Below are positions 1-11,189 of a stretch of DNA of 64,000 bases, one piece after another. Source of the stretch: Atherix ibis (taxonomy: Eukaryota; Arthropoda; Insecta; Diptera; Athericidae); the NCBI GenBank assembly GCA_958298945.1, contig OY282606.1, positions 92,015,696-92,079,695 on the forward strand, written 5' to 3'. Positions within the stretch are counted from its first letter, which is position 1; each line of letters begins with the position of its first letter. The notes beneath the pieces were generated by a model, which saw nothing but the letters and a program-made list of their open reading frames with translations, ran no database searches and was not told the origin of the DNA. The position numbers were made by a program, and so were the translations under genes.

Positions 1-566
1 GAATAATTATGGCACCTTTTCGAATACTCTATTACTTGTAGAATATTTTGTGCATTTTGTGTAATAATAACTTAACAAATTATTCATGGAATTAACAAGA
101 AATATATTGAACAAAAGCTTAATTTACAAAAAAATTTATTAAATACCATTTATTTATACCACCAAAAAACAAAACAATAAGAACGTAGTATGTATCAAAG
201 ACATCTTTTCTATTGTATTATCTTAAATACATATTTGCTATTATCTTTTGATTAATTGATTATAAATAATTATACCAAAAAAGTAATTATTTCCGTTTCG
301 AGTGGTCCTTATTTTCGCTCAAGTGTAGTTATAATTTGATTGTGTCTTTAATATAATATTTGTGTTTGAAAAGCAGTAAATTGGTGTTAGTAAAAATAAC
401 TATTGAAAAAACTGAATCTAAAAAAAGAAGATCAACAAAATAATCTATGTGTGAAAGCTGCTAAAAAATATATTTGAAGTGGGAAAATTTTATTCAAAAT
501 AATATCAAAATGGGATAGAGTATACGATAGAAATAGTAATAAAAATAGATAGTAAGTAATTAGAGA

Positions 567-607
<41 letters not shown>

Positions 608-1270
608 GAGAAATAAGTAAAAATTAATCAAGCACTCTTTGTTATTTGTTAATATTTACGTCTTTTGTTTTTTTGGTATTTTTATGCGATGAACTTCCCG
701 AATTACCAGTTGTTCTCTTTGCAAGCTCTTTCAATGGTCCAAGGATCATTAACGGATAACGAAAAGTTTGATCCGATAAAGTTTTTCTTGAACTTCCCTA
801 TAATAATAAGTTATATTTATATTTATATTAAATTGACAAAAAAAGAACAGCGTAACAGTATTTTCAATTTCAACTATCATGTATGTATGTTTATGTAATT
901 ATTTTTTAATGATTTGATTAGTGGTTTGATTAGTAAAATTTCGTATTAGTTATTGTTATTATTATTGCCAGTGCTAAAAATAAAATTTCTTATTATTTCT
1001 TCACGGTGAGATATCAAATTTCTTTGGTAGTGATATTGTGGAATGCGTTATATGGTATCCTTTTAGATGAATATGCAGTTTGATAATTTTAGTAAGTATT
1101 TTTTTTCAATAATGATCAAATTTAAGTGTAAATTGTATTAATTTTGATATAGTATTTAGCATATTATCTATATTTGCACATTTCGATATGTAAAATGGTG
1201 TATTTAATAACTAATAAAAATTAAAAAATTAGTGCACGATTCTGTTATGATTAAAATGGTATGAGAAAAA
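1..1270. other. AT-rich noncoding stretch
   Basis: No gene is recognised. The sequence is AT-rich with poly-A and poly-T runs and a trinucleotide microsatellite near 567-604. The 77-residue open frame at 665-898 is low-complexity and has no recognisable motif or splice context, so I do not treat it as a gene. Confidence 0.6.
567..604. repeat. (AAT)n microsatellite
   Basis: About twelve uninterrupted AAT units are read directly. It is probably a polymorphic simple repeat. Confidence 0.9.
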
Positions 1271-1271
1271 A

Positions 1272-2056
1272 TAAAATGTTGTCCATATCGGAGTTCGGAA
1301 AGTACAGGCCTGTTATATACTGCTGCCAACTAAGAAGCGTTTGTTGTTTGGTTTAACATTTGTCATTTTTTTATTGTAGAAAAAAATGTTCTTTATCAAT
1401 GAGGCTTTTTTTCGCTCGGTAGATATGTCAATAAGCAAATTAAGCAAAAATTTCCATAAATTGGGCTCTGAAAACCCACAAGTAATCGTGTAAAAACTAT
1501 TATATCCGTGAAAAGTGACTTTGGCCTAAAATTGTAATAGACCCCATTTTTTTTTTTAAGATAAAGAGGGAGGGAACGTTCACCGTTATTTGTTTTTTTT
1601 GCGTGAACTTAAAGATTTTAATCTACATCATATATTTCAAGGATGCCCTGAACTTAAAGATTTTAATCTAGAAAAGTTCCAAGGATGCGTAATATTGAGA
1701 TTTAATGATGTCAATTTGGCTTCTAAAATCGTGTGATTTAATGCCGTTGGACTGTTTCTTGTTGGACTACGTAAAGATCGTATTTACGTAGACAATCTTT
1801 CAAATTTAGAAATTTAAAAAACAAACATCTATCAAGTTATGGCCGGCCGACATATAGTCTGAATTGTGTGAAAAAGGCATCAACAATTACTTTAAAAGGA
1901 TCGAGTTGTGGGATATGTCTTGTTATAGGCACTATGATTCATGAATAATAACAACGTCCCAAAAAATACAATGATATAAAAATTTCATAGAATCCTTCAT
2001 TTTAAGTATATTTTCTTTAACTTTACTATCTGAAACACAAATTGGACAGCATTTTA
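1272..2056 (+). mobile_element. DD41D (rosa-like) mariner remnant, copy V1
   Basis: The left end reads ATAAAATGTTGTCCA (1271-1285) and the right end is its inverse with one mismatch (2043-2057), followed inward by the family motif TTCGGAAAGTAC, so both terminal inverted repeats survive. Inside are decayed pieces shared with the other DD41D copies here: the GGGCTCTGAAAACCCACAAG block, the GGATGCGTAAT block and a degraded CDLTPLDFFL region near 1735-1770. There are many stops and no open transposase. A segment of about 46 bp containing AACTTAAAGATTTTAATCTA is duplicated at 1603-1670. The DD41D label comes from the spacing in the consensus of all copies in this window (QQDGAT to TPLD, 41 residues), not from this copy alone. 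Confidence 0.75.
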
Positions 2057-3349
2057 TGGTACAGTAATTTGTTGTTAATATATATTTTTAATAAATTAAT
2101 AAATTGTATAAATATGGTATTTAAAAAAATTATAATTGTTTAATTTTATCCCATGGCAGGCAAAACCTATTTATATCATTTGACTAATTTTCATAATTTA
2201 ACTGGTCAATTGCCGATTTATTATTATGTCTAAACCCAAATTCAAGTATAGAAATTTGTTAAAGTTTCAATTTGAATGTTGAAATAGCTGTTGACCCAAT
2301 TCGACGTTCTAGAAAAACAAATAACCTTGGCTCTTCTACCAATCGTAACCTTAGTTTTCTAAATATCTTTTCAATATAAAAACCAAAAAATAATCTACTT
2401 TTTCAACAAAACTTAATAAATTTACTGATAAGATATTTTGTCATATATTAATTATTTTGATTACTTTTCTCATTAAGCAGCTCTTAAATTAATGAGAAAA
2501 TTAAATTTGTTATTGCAATTCTCCAAAAAAGTTTCTTACAATCACTGTACATACCATTTTACATTAAATCACGCAAAACATGCTATTTATTTCTTGAATG
2601 TATCTTTGTTATAAATATTTTCACTTATGATGTGATATAATAGCCTAAATGTACAATATAAAATGAAAATAGTTATACTATTGTTGTCTTAACAAAATCC
2701 CACGTCAAAGTTAAGAGATAAGAATTTGATTTGCAAATACAAGCAGCTGCCAAAACCAGAGTAGGCAATAGATATATTTTAAGGACCTTCATTGACGATA
2801 AATTATGAAATGAAAATAATATAAATGTTGTTTTTTTATATAATCGAAACAGCAAGATTGTGAGAAATTTTCAATTGTATCTAGCATTTCTTTTTTGGTG
2901 AAAATTATTCAAAACTCCCTGTGGTGTTTCCTTTTATCCTTTTGATACTATTTTTATCGTCAAATAATATAATATTCTGTTATCAACTTTTTCACCATCT
3001 ATTTTCCCCGAAAAAGAAACTTTTAAGAATATCGATTTTAATTTTTTCACATATTCTGTGTTCAAACTCTAGCAATTATCTCTTTTGCTATATACACTTT
3101 AATATAAGTAAAAAAAAAAAATTAGAACTTTTTGTTTGAAAACAAGAGTAAAACTTTTCAATATTTTTTAATACTATCAGAGCAGAAAATATTTTATTCC
3201 TTCTTTAACCATAATAATGAAAGAATGTTTGTTTATAGAGCTTTAGAACTTTAAAAATATTTTTTATAAAAGTATTATTAAATTTTTTATTTATTATTGA
3301 AATAAAAGAACTAACAATTATTTGATAAGTTGATTTTGTTGTTATTTTA
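2057..3349. other. AT-rich noncoding stretch
   Basis: Nothing recognisable apart from homopolymer runs. Open frames at 2673-2855 and 2921-3139 are short, low-complexity and unsupported. Confidence 0.55.
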
Positions 3350-3421
3350 TTATCCTGAATATGTTCCATCGATTTTAACCATCTCTCGCACGTTGAAATC
3401 GATGGAACATATTCAGGATAA
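3350..3421. repeat. Perfect short-loop palindrome
   Basis: The left arm 3350-3375 and right arm 3396-3421 are exact inverses over 26 bp with a 20-bp loop. The right arm is the mariner coding remnant (bases encoding EAYPEYVPSIS on the minus strand). The left arm is an inverted copy of it that truncates the remnant, as expected from a fold-back template switch. Confidence 0.9.
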
Positions 3422-3477
3422 GCTTCGGTGAGCAATCGATGTGCTTCAGCTGCACTTTTTTTCAAATTGAAGAAGTA

Positions 3478-4760
3478 ACAGTTCGGCTGAAAAGTTTATA
3501 AGGTTGACGTCTAGATGGCGCCTCTTGCAAAAGTCTACTTAATTGACAGCAATCAGCATGCTTCAAATGGTTCCTGTCAAAATTTGACAGCAATCGGTCG
3601 ATTGGTTCGTGAGATATAGCATTTTGAGTGAAGCAACTTTTGTTATTGAAAAAAAATGGATAAAGACGAATTACGTGTATTGATAAAGCATTGCTTTTTG
3701 ATGAAAAAAAATACAGTGGAAACCAAAGCATGGTTTGACAAACGTTATCCGGACTCTGCTCCAGCTATTTCAACTGTGGAATATTGGTTTCGTCAATTTC
3801 GAACTGGTCGTACGAGCACAGTTGATGCAGAACGCAGTGGACGCCCAAAAGAGGTGGTTACGGCAGAAAACGTCAAAAAAATCTACAAAATAATTTTAAA
3901 TGACAGTAAAGTGAAGTTGAGCGAGATAGCTGAGACTCTGAAGATATCGAAAGAGCGTGTTGGACATATCGTGCATGAATATTTGGGCATGCGAAAGCTG
4001 TGTGCAAAATGGGTGCCGCGTGAGCTCACTGTGGACCGAAAACAACAACGTGTTGATGATTCTGAGCAGTGTTTGGAGCTGTTAAAGCGCAATAAACCCG
4101 AATTTTTGCGTCGATATGTGACAATGGATGAAATATGGCTCCGTCACTACACTCCAGAGTCCAATCGGTAGTCGGCAGAGTGGAGAGCGAGCGACGAACC
4201 GAATCCAAAGCGTGGAAAGACGCAACAGTCGGCTGGCAAGGTGATGGCGTCTGTATTTTGGGATGCGCATGGTATAATATTCATTGACTATCTCCAGAAG
4301 GGACAGACGATCAACAGCGTCTATTATATAGCGTTATTGGATCGTTTGAAGAAAGAAATCGCTAAGAAACGGCCTTATTTGAAGAAGAAAAAAGTGTTGT
4401 TTCACCAAGACAATGCACCGTGTCACAAGTCGATGAAAACGATGGTCAAACTCAATGAATTGGGCTACGAATTGCTTCCCCATCCACCGTATTCTCCAGA
4501 TCTGGCCCCCAGCGACTTTTTCCTGTTTGCAGACCTCAAGAGAATGCTCGCTGGCAAGAAATTTGATAAAGTGATTGCCGAAACTGAGGCCTATTTTGAG
4601 GCAAAACCGAAAGAGTACTATAAAAATGGTATCGAAAAGTTGGAAGATCGCTATAATCGCTGTATCGCCCTCGAAGGCAACTATGTTGAATAATAAAAAT
4701 GAATTTTGCAAAAAAAAATATTTTTACTGTGTTACCTTATAAACTTTTCAGCCGAACTGT
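3478..4760 (+). mobile_element. irritans-subfamily mariner (Himar1-like), full length
   Basis: A structurally complete 1283-bp mariner. It has perfect 27-bp terminal inverted repeats starting ACAGTTCGGCTGAAAAGTTT and TA target-site duplications at 3476-3477 and 4761-4762. A single transposase frame fills the interior. The perfect TIRs and single coding lesion mark it as one of the younger insertions here. It sits inside the DNA-binding-domain coding region of an older mariner. Confidence 0.95.
3656..4693 (+). pseudogene. irritans-type mariner transposase, one nonsense codon
   Basis: Cut-and-paste transposase of the DD34D class, which binds its TIRs and excises and inserts the element at TA sites. 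The frame starts at ATG 3656 and would encode 345 residues to the TAA at 4691-4693. It is open throughout except for one TAG at codon 172 (4169-4171), where relatives carry Gln in ESNRQSAEW; a CAG to TAG transition explains it. The N-terminal paired helix-turn-helix covers about residues 5-110, with the WVPREL linker near 119. Catalytic residues are intact: D158 (TMDE), D252 (HQDNAP) and D287 (SPDLAPSD), with 34 residues between the second and third. The protein closely resembles Himar1 as I remember it, but is about three residues shorter at the GKKF region. It is probably inactive unless the stop is read through. Confidence 0.93.
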
Positions 4761-4985
4761 TAAATCAACACTTCCCGCAAATGGGACCTTTTTTGGTACG
4801 AAATTCGACATTTTTGAAGCAAAAAAAAACTTTGTTGCTTACACTATTTGGTTCAATGACTAATCGAGAATGAATGACAGATGTTTAACCTCCAAAATGC
4901 CATATGAGTTATTATTAACACAAACCATGTGTAAAAGTTATGCCATCTGTTGTCAATCCCGCATTTTTAAGTTATACACCCAATA

Positions 4986-5858
4986 GTTATTTAAATAATA
5001 TTTTTGTTGGTAATTTTTCCCCATTGTAAAAGTGTACGTTTGTCATTAAAAATAAATATTATACACTCATTTACCATAATATATAGTAGTACAAAGATTT
5101 TATCAAAAAAAGGAAAAACCGGGAATTATTTTCAATTCAATAAAATTTAGTTTTCAACAGTTCACAAATATAAAATAAAAATAAAAACGACATTTAAATA
5201 GTATAGGATTTACGCTCCATTTCAATAGGGCTACTGCATTTAACTTTCAAAACATACAAAATATTATTCTGTCAATCATTCGATGTAAAAATCATTTCGT
5301 ACTAACAAATTCTAAAGGTTTCCTGTAATTGAGTTACGGAAATTGTGTTATTTTACAATATTACACAATACTTTGCTTGTCTAGATTATAATTTTGACAA
5401 GTTGACCCTCATTTTATATGTATATACAATAGTTTCATTTTGTTCCAATCGATAGTATGTTATTTGTTGCAACTTAGCTTAATATGCTTAATAGTTGCAA
5501 TATTGCATAAGCTTGGAATTTCATTGGACTTTTATTTTCAGTAACATTATTTCTAAGTAAAAAAGATTATTGATTAAAAAAATTTAAAATTTACTACAAA
5601 TTGATTTTTATAGAATATTTTTCCTGTCAACTTAATTGTTGAAAATTATTCTTAAATAATATCATCCCCAATTGGATTATCGTTTTGTATTTTCTTCAAT
5701 TTAAGCCTTTAAATTTATAAATAGGTTGGCAACTTACAAATTTGTAAAGGAGCTAAAGAAGGGTCAGCTTTAGGAATTTCCAACAAACAAAAAAACAGAA
5801 AATCCACAATTTTCTTAAAAAAACATCCACACAAAGAATGTAAAACATTGAAATATTA
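4986..5858. other. AT-rich noncoding stretch
   Basis: No gene or recognisable repeat. Poly-A and poly-T runs only. Confidence 0.55.
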
Positions 5859-6572
5859 CAAGGTGTGGCAGAAAAGTAGTAAGATAGAAATCTTCCCTCT
5901 CACATAACTTGTACGTTTGTTCCTCCTAGACTAGCAGCGTAAGATTAAACTTTTTCGGGTAATATACGATCCTATAGACCGAAATGAGTAAAGTTGTGTT
6001 CTTGTAGTAAAGAAAAGTTGCAACAAGTCTATGGGCAATATCTCTTATCAAGAGCACATGTTTTCCGGAGGGGCATAATGCATTTTAAGAGGACCGAGAA
6101 GCAGTGGAAGATGTTCCTCGCACAGAAAGGTATTGCACATCGAAAATTGGTGCAAATGTGGAATGAGTAAGGGCTTTTGTGACGTTCAAGGTTCAGAAAT
6201 GGGATTCTTCGTGTCAGATGGTTCAGAAATGGAATTCTTTGCATCAGACGGAAGACTAATCTTGCTCTGACAGGATGCCTCTAACACCGAAAACTGAACT
6301 TATCCCTTCACGACAAACTGTCAACTAAGATTTTTAGAAAGAAGTCTTTGGAATGATCAGAAAAAGGGTTCTGCGGCTCTCCAGCTACTATTTAAGATGT
6401 TATTCAAAGTACCAATATGACATCTGTTTAAGTTTTTTTTAAATTTTTGTTCCCAAAAAGGCATAACCGCGATTTCACATCTTAAAAGGCATAAACGAGA
6501 AACTGAAGGCAATTGCAGTTGAAGGCTTCCAGCTTTGCTATGAATAGTGGAAATAACTTTTCCATCGATTTA

Positions 6573-7419
6573 CCAGGTTTATAAGCTTAAATCCACTGTT
6601 TTTTAGTCAAAAAAACACATGTTTTTTCTCATAGAAAGCAAAAACAAATTTTTTCAAAGTAATTGCCCTCACTAGCTACACATTTTTACCATCTCTCGGG
6701 CAATTTGTGGATACCACGCCAAAAAAATTCGTTCTCTTTTGAGGCAAACCACTCATCAAGCAATTTTCGGACGTCTTCGTAAGAATCGAAGTGCTGCTCA
6801 GCGAGCGTGTGGCCTATCGACGAAAACAGGTGGTATTCGGAAGGGGCCAGGTCTGGTAAATAAGCGGGGTGGGGTAGCACCTCTCAGTTGAGTGTCTCCA
6901 AGTAGTTTCGGACCATTTTTGACGTTGTCGTGGAGGAAAATCAGCTTGTCATGTCTTTGTTGATAATCCGTCCTTTTTTCATGCAGAGCACAGTGCAATT
7001 TGATCAGTTGTTGGTGGTAGCGGCGAGCATTGACAGTTTCACCAGGTTTCAACATTTTATAGTAGATGATACACTGCTGATCTCACCAAACGCACAGCAT
7101 CGTCTTCCGTCCGAAGCGGTTTGGTCTTGGGGAAGATGTTGATGGTTGGCCGGGATCAACCCACGATTTCTTGCATTTAGGATTCTCGAAATATATCCAC
7201 TTTTCATCGCCTGTCACAATCCGATGTAGGAACGACTTTCTTTTTTGTCTGGCGAGCAAGATTTCGGATGTGTTTTGGCGTCGCTCCATCTGCCTATCGT
7301 TCAATTTATGCGACACCCATTTTCCAATATTTTCAAAAAAAAAAAAAAAAAAATGGTAGCTTAATACGCTCACTTACGCCATCTATGACCAAACAGCGGA
7401 TTTAAGCTTATATACCTGG
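6573..7419 (-). mobile_element. Internally deleted mauritiana-like mariner nested in M1
   Basis: An 847-bp element with TIRs CCAGGTTTATAAGCTTAAAT (left) and, inverted, CCAGGTATATAAGCTTAAAT (right), flanked by TA at 6571-6572 and 7420-7421. The transposase runs on the minus strand. Its N-terminal half is gone: the 5' UTR near 7370-7400 passes through an 18-bp A tract (7339-7356) straight into ENIGKWVSHKL, just before the catalytic domain. It is inserted in the C-terminal coding part of the M1 element. Confidence 0.9.
6650..7340 (-). pseudogene. Mauritiana-like mariner transposase, catalytic half only, broken
   Basis: Fragments of a DD34D transposase close to the Mos1/mauritiana group. In order they show KSFLHRIVTGDEKWIYF with the first Asp, GRKTMLCVW, LLKPGETVNARRYHQQL in slightly altered form, LIFLHDN with the second Asp, then LPDLAPSEYHLF, where the third catalytic Asp is replaced by Glu, and finally WRGIHKLPERW. 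Frameshifts separate the pieces (around 7055-7083 and 6880-6920), and a TAA replaces the expected Glu codon right after PERW. The DNA-binding domains are deleted. It cannot make an active enzyme, but its TIRs could still be mobilised in trans. Confidence 0.88.
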
Positions 7420-7530
7420 TATATTTGCTCAGGGAGCTACTTTAAAAAGGATAATGTTATTGTTTGAAGCTAAAATAACATTGTTGCAAAAAAAAAAATC
7501 AATCCCATTAATTTTCTGCCACATCTCGTA

Positions 7531-8440
7531 TAACAAATAGTATTGATTCGAATAAATAATCGTACTTTTTTCAAGAATTTTCTAATTAATAATGTTCGAC
7601 AAACTTATTTTGGGTAATAATCCTTCCAAATCAGAGTTATTGAAATTTGCATCTCTCCAAATTCGATACAATACATTAGATTTAAGCAAACAATGTTAAC
7701 ACTTTACTTAAAATTTAAATAAAACTCAGTCCAATAGGTAAATACGAGTATTATAGCGTTTGAAATTAAAATTTCAATAACAATTGATTAACCTTAAACT
7801 TTTAAGTGGTGTTTTAAATCGTCTGAAAGTCTTTTTTTCTTATGTTTCAAGTTCACTACTTGGTTTATTGGAAAAATAGAACAATTCTAAATACAATCGA
7901 TTTATTTATTATTTTTATTTTTTAGTTGTTGTTGCTAAAAGATACTTCCAATATAAACTTTTGTATCAGTGCATTGATAGTAGTTTAAAGTGTAGTTATT
8001 TGACTGCTAGTAAGTAACCAGCCATAAAAAATTCATACAAAAGTTTGGATTGAAAACGCCTCCAATGGTAAAAAAATGACCTCTAAACACGTGCCTATGT
8101 CAGAAATAAACAATTTCCTAGTCTTCTTCTAGGTCATGATGCCATTAAAAAAAAGTGCATGTGAACATCAGATCTGGGCAATTACCGATCAAGCTAGTCT
8201 ACCAATGTGATTAAATAATGTCCACAACCTACACATGTTGGTCAATCACATAAAGTATCTTACATCACTCTTAGGTTCATAATACGAAAGCTCTTTATAC
8301 TCTGAAATATGTGTATATGGTAGAAGTACTTGCAAAACGTTAAAAAATACATAAAAGCTTTCGTATTAAAATTCCATAAGTAAATAATAGTTTGGGGAAA
8401 AAGAAATCTATTATTTTTTCGCTAGATGGCTATAGTGATA
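7531..8440. other. Noncoding stretch without recognised features
   Basis: AT-rich with no gene or terminal inverted repeats identified. A somewhat more balanced patch at 8060-8300 has no reading frame or motif I recognise. Confidence 0.5.
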
Positions 8441-9202
8441 TCTTTAGATCAAAATTTTGCGGCTTCAAAGCCGGTAAGATTTAACCTTCTCCTTCATCTT
8501 TATCAGATATTAATTACTATGTGTCATAGTCAATCTTCAAATTGTTAAAGAATGATTTGTTTAACATTTAATAAATTTGATGACATAATTATTAAAATTT
8601 AAAAATTTTGAACATTATTTAAATAAAACGAATTTTAAATAATTTACGGATGAAGAAATAAAAGCGATTTTTACAATAAAAAAAACCATTTCTTAAGCTA
8701 AAATAAAATAAAAGCCATTTTTTTAAAAAAAGAAAAAATGTACTTAAATACAATATAATAATTTATTCTTATTGGCACAAATTGAGTTAATAATAAAGAA
8801 ATAATTTTGAATATATATGTTAAAATTATATAATTAATTTATGGAAAAAATATTTGTTAATGCATAGGAAAAAAATATGTATTTATAAGATCTGTTAATT
8901 TTATGCAATATTAATTTTCATTAAATTTATATGATATTTATGTCTTTAGATGAAATTTTGTGACTTCGAAGCCCAAAGCCGGTAAGATTTAACCTCCTTC
9001 TTCATCTTTCTCAGATATTAAGTATTTGTCATAGACAATCTTCAAATTGTTAAAGAATGATTTGTCAACAATAAATTTCTTCGAAATAACTTTTACCAAA
9101 AATAACTTTTACCAAAAATAACTTTTTGAAAAATAGTTTTTTTTTAAAAAATAGAATAATTTTTTATGTTTAACATTTAATAAATTTGATGACACATGTC
9201 AT
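8441..9202 (+). repeat. Dispersed repeat units X-Y-X upstream of a DD41D copy
   Basis: Unit X (about 150-250 bp, containing GCCGGTAAGATTTAACCT and CAATCTTCAAATTGTTAAAG) occurs at about 8441-8593 and again at 8943-9200. Unit Y lies between them. From 8659 the Y-X-DD41D order recurs at 54558-55780, so a block of at least 1.2 kb has been copied within the locus and has since diverged by substitutions and small indels. A short tandem duplication, ATAACTTTTACCAAAA twice, is present at 9090-9122. No coding capacity is seen. Y-X could be part of a larger element whose ends I cannot define. Confidence 0.75.
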
Positions 9203-9910
9203 ATGGTTATCCATTTCGTGACTCGGAAAGTAAAATTCTGTCGTTTGATATCTATCAAATATATATTTTAAATTAGGTAGCATTTGTTTAATTCGAGGTT
9301 TGCCATTTCACATTATAAGTTAAAGATGCGTTAAAATTTTGAAAACTTTTATGAACAAAATTTTTTTAGCGATGAGGCTTATTTTTAGCTATGTGAATAC
9401 GTTATTAAGTAAAATTTTCATATATGGGGCACCGAAAACCCACACGTAATTGTGGAGAACCCTTTATATCCTCGGAAAGTTGTCTGATATGCATTTTGGT
9501 CTGAAGATATCATTATTCCATATATCTTTGATTCGGATTTTTTTATGGTCTGAATTTTAAAATATAAATCAACCGTATTTAGTTTCAAGAGAACAGTGCC
9601 TTTAGCTATACAACATTACAAATTTTGTTTCCAGCTTGCATAATTCTAAGATTTGGTGATATGAATTTGCTTCCAAGATCATGCGATTTGACGCCGTTGG
9701 ACTTTTTTTTGTGAGTCTGCGTAAAAGACCGTATTTATGCAGATTTTCTTAGAGCATTTAAAAACTAACATCTGTCAAATAATGACCGAATTACACCCCG
9801 TAATGTGCAAAAATATGATCAAAAATTATCTCAAAATGATCGAGTCGTGTAAGAAGTCTTTTGCTGGCGATTTATCTAATGCTATATTTAATATATTATA
9901 TAATGCGTCA
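9203..9910 (+). mobile_element. DD41D (rosa-like) mariner remnant, copy V2
   Basis: The left end has the family signature GGTTATCCATTTCGTGACTC then GGAAAGTAAAATTCTGTCG. Inside are GGGGCACCGAAAACCCACAC, a decayed GVIGPYF region, TGCGATTTGACGCCGTTGGA (CDLTPLD, the third catalytic Asp region), and CGAGTCGTGTAAGAAGTC near the C-terminal coding end. Stops and frameshifts are frequent. The right TIR was not found. It shares its upstream flank with the copy at 55066. Confidence 0.8.
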
Positions 9911-11189
9911 TGGCTCACTTGTTTCTTATTCTATTTGGTAAAATTGCAATTTTTTCTCACAATATAAATACATAAATACAAGTAAATAGAACAGTTTCTT
10001 GTGCATATCTAACGTGATATATTTTTATTTTATCAACGTTTTTGCGATTTACTATCAGTCGTGCTTACAAGTTTCACTTTTCAATTGATTTATCGAAATC
10101 AAGTTCAATAGAAAGCTAGGAAAGCTTTTGATTTGCTTATAAATGCGATTGATTTTGATCATCATATAAATGGATAAATCAATTCGAACCCCTATTATAT
10201 TAAATTGCAAGACATTTAAATTTTTCACCATGATTAAACTTAATTTAATTAACTATTCAATCGAAATAACAATAAATCCAAGGTTCAGTATTTGATTAAA
10301 TTCCAATTTAATGTTTGGTGTTAAAATAAAATGAATTTCGTTAAGTCGTGGATTGGAAGGGGGAAGGGGAGGGGTTGGGGGAGGGAAGAGTGCTCTTCTA
10401 AAATCTCGAAAATTAATTGAAATTTAAAGGGGATTTTTTTTTGAAATTTTGGTCAATACAAATTATTATTTATTCTGTTTTTGTAAAGACTTTGAACCTT
10501 TTCAAGGAGATGATAATAATCTTTTCATACCTGATTATCATCTACTTTTAATTTGTATTCGATTAAAAAAAAAATTTGCACTTAATATTCAGTCGAATTA
10601 AATTTGGAAAATTACTAATATTAATAACAAAAATTCATTGTAAACAAACAAAAGAATGAAATAAATTTCGGAAAATTTTTAACTTTTTAATAAGTTTTGT
10701 GACGCACACTATACAATTTAAAAAACTATTGAATATGTACGGACAATTACCGAACCCAGAGAATCAATCAGACGACTTTCTATTAAGATGTAAATCGATT
10801 GTCATCAATTCCTTGCAAATGGCTAGTGAAATATTTTATTTATTCGGTTTATAAATGTTCAATATTCGTTGTCTGAAAAATAAATTGAACAATTATGCAC
10901 TATCCAATATGCATTTGAATATTTGATATTGTGCATTTGTGAGAGAATATATATTTACAAACGTACATATGAGTATATACTCGCAAAAAAATGATATATA
11001 TACAATTCAATGTGCTTATTTTAAATTTAAAAAAATTTACAATCATCCAAAAATATTTGGTTTTTAATCTAATAATATATGTACCTTTAGATGAATAAAG
11101 GAATATTTATTTTGTATCACTTTATGATATAATCGTAATTAATTAATTAAAAGTATTAATATCAACTGTTCATAAATATAAAAATTATA
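9911..11189. other. Noncoding stretch with one G-rich tract
   Basis: AT-rich DNA without a recognised gene. The only outstanding item is the G-rich tract at 10359-10385, listed separately. Confidence 0.5.
10359..10385 (+). other. Potential G-quadruplex motif
   Basis: Five G runs of 3 to 5 bases are separated by one- or two-base loops (AA, A, TT, A). This meets the usual G3+ N1-7 pattern and stands out in an otherwise AT-rich region. Confidence 0.75.

Larger units (their letters stand above)
3370..4983 (-). mobile_element. 5' remnant of a mauritiana/Mboumar-type mariner, split by a nested irritans mariner
   Basis: This minus-strand mariner remnant lies on both sides of the 3478-4760 element. 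On the right it starts at a TIR-like end (4983, reading inward TTGGGTGTATAACTTAAAAA, flanked by TA at 4984-4985), then 5' UTR, then ATG at 4811-4809 with MSNFVP. On the left (3475-3370) the protein resumes as NLKKSAAEAHRLLTEAYPEY and VPSISTCERWLK. Removing the nested element and one TA restores a continuous helix-turn-helix region apart from a frameshift near the start, which reads HLREVLIYFFNL across the insertion point. Everything after the first DNA-binding half is lost at the palindrome near 3370. The MSNFVP and CERW motifs are typical of mauritiana/Mboumar-like transposases by recollection. Confidence 0.75.
5859..7528 (+). mobile_element. M1-lineage DD34D mariner remnant with nested element
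   Basis: Ends read CAAGGTGTGGCAGAAAAGTA on the left and, inverted, CGAGATGTGGCAGAAAATTA on the right, with flanking TA at 5857-5858 and 7529-7530. The interior keeps decayed transposase text on the plus strand: REDREAVEDVPRTERYCTSK followed by VRAFV, which matches the linker between helix-turn-helix domains (GREDVEDDPRSGRPST type). Later pieces near 6440-6560 correspond to the C-terminal region. A 31-bp tandem duplication (GGTTCAGAAATGG unit) lies at 6190-6249. The element is much shorter than a complete mariner once the nested 6573-7419 insertion is removed. The same lineage recurs at about 11.2, 24.5, 33.9, 41.5 and 47.7 kb. I cannot place M1 in a named subfamily. Confidence 0.8.
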
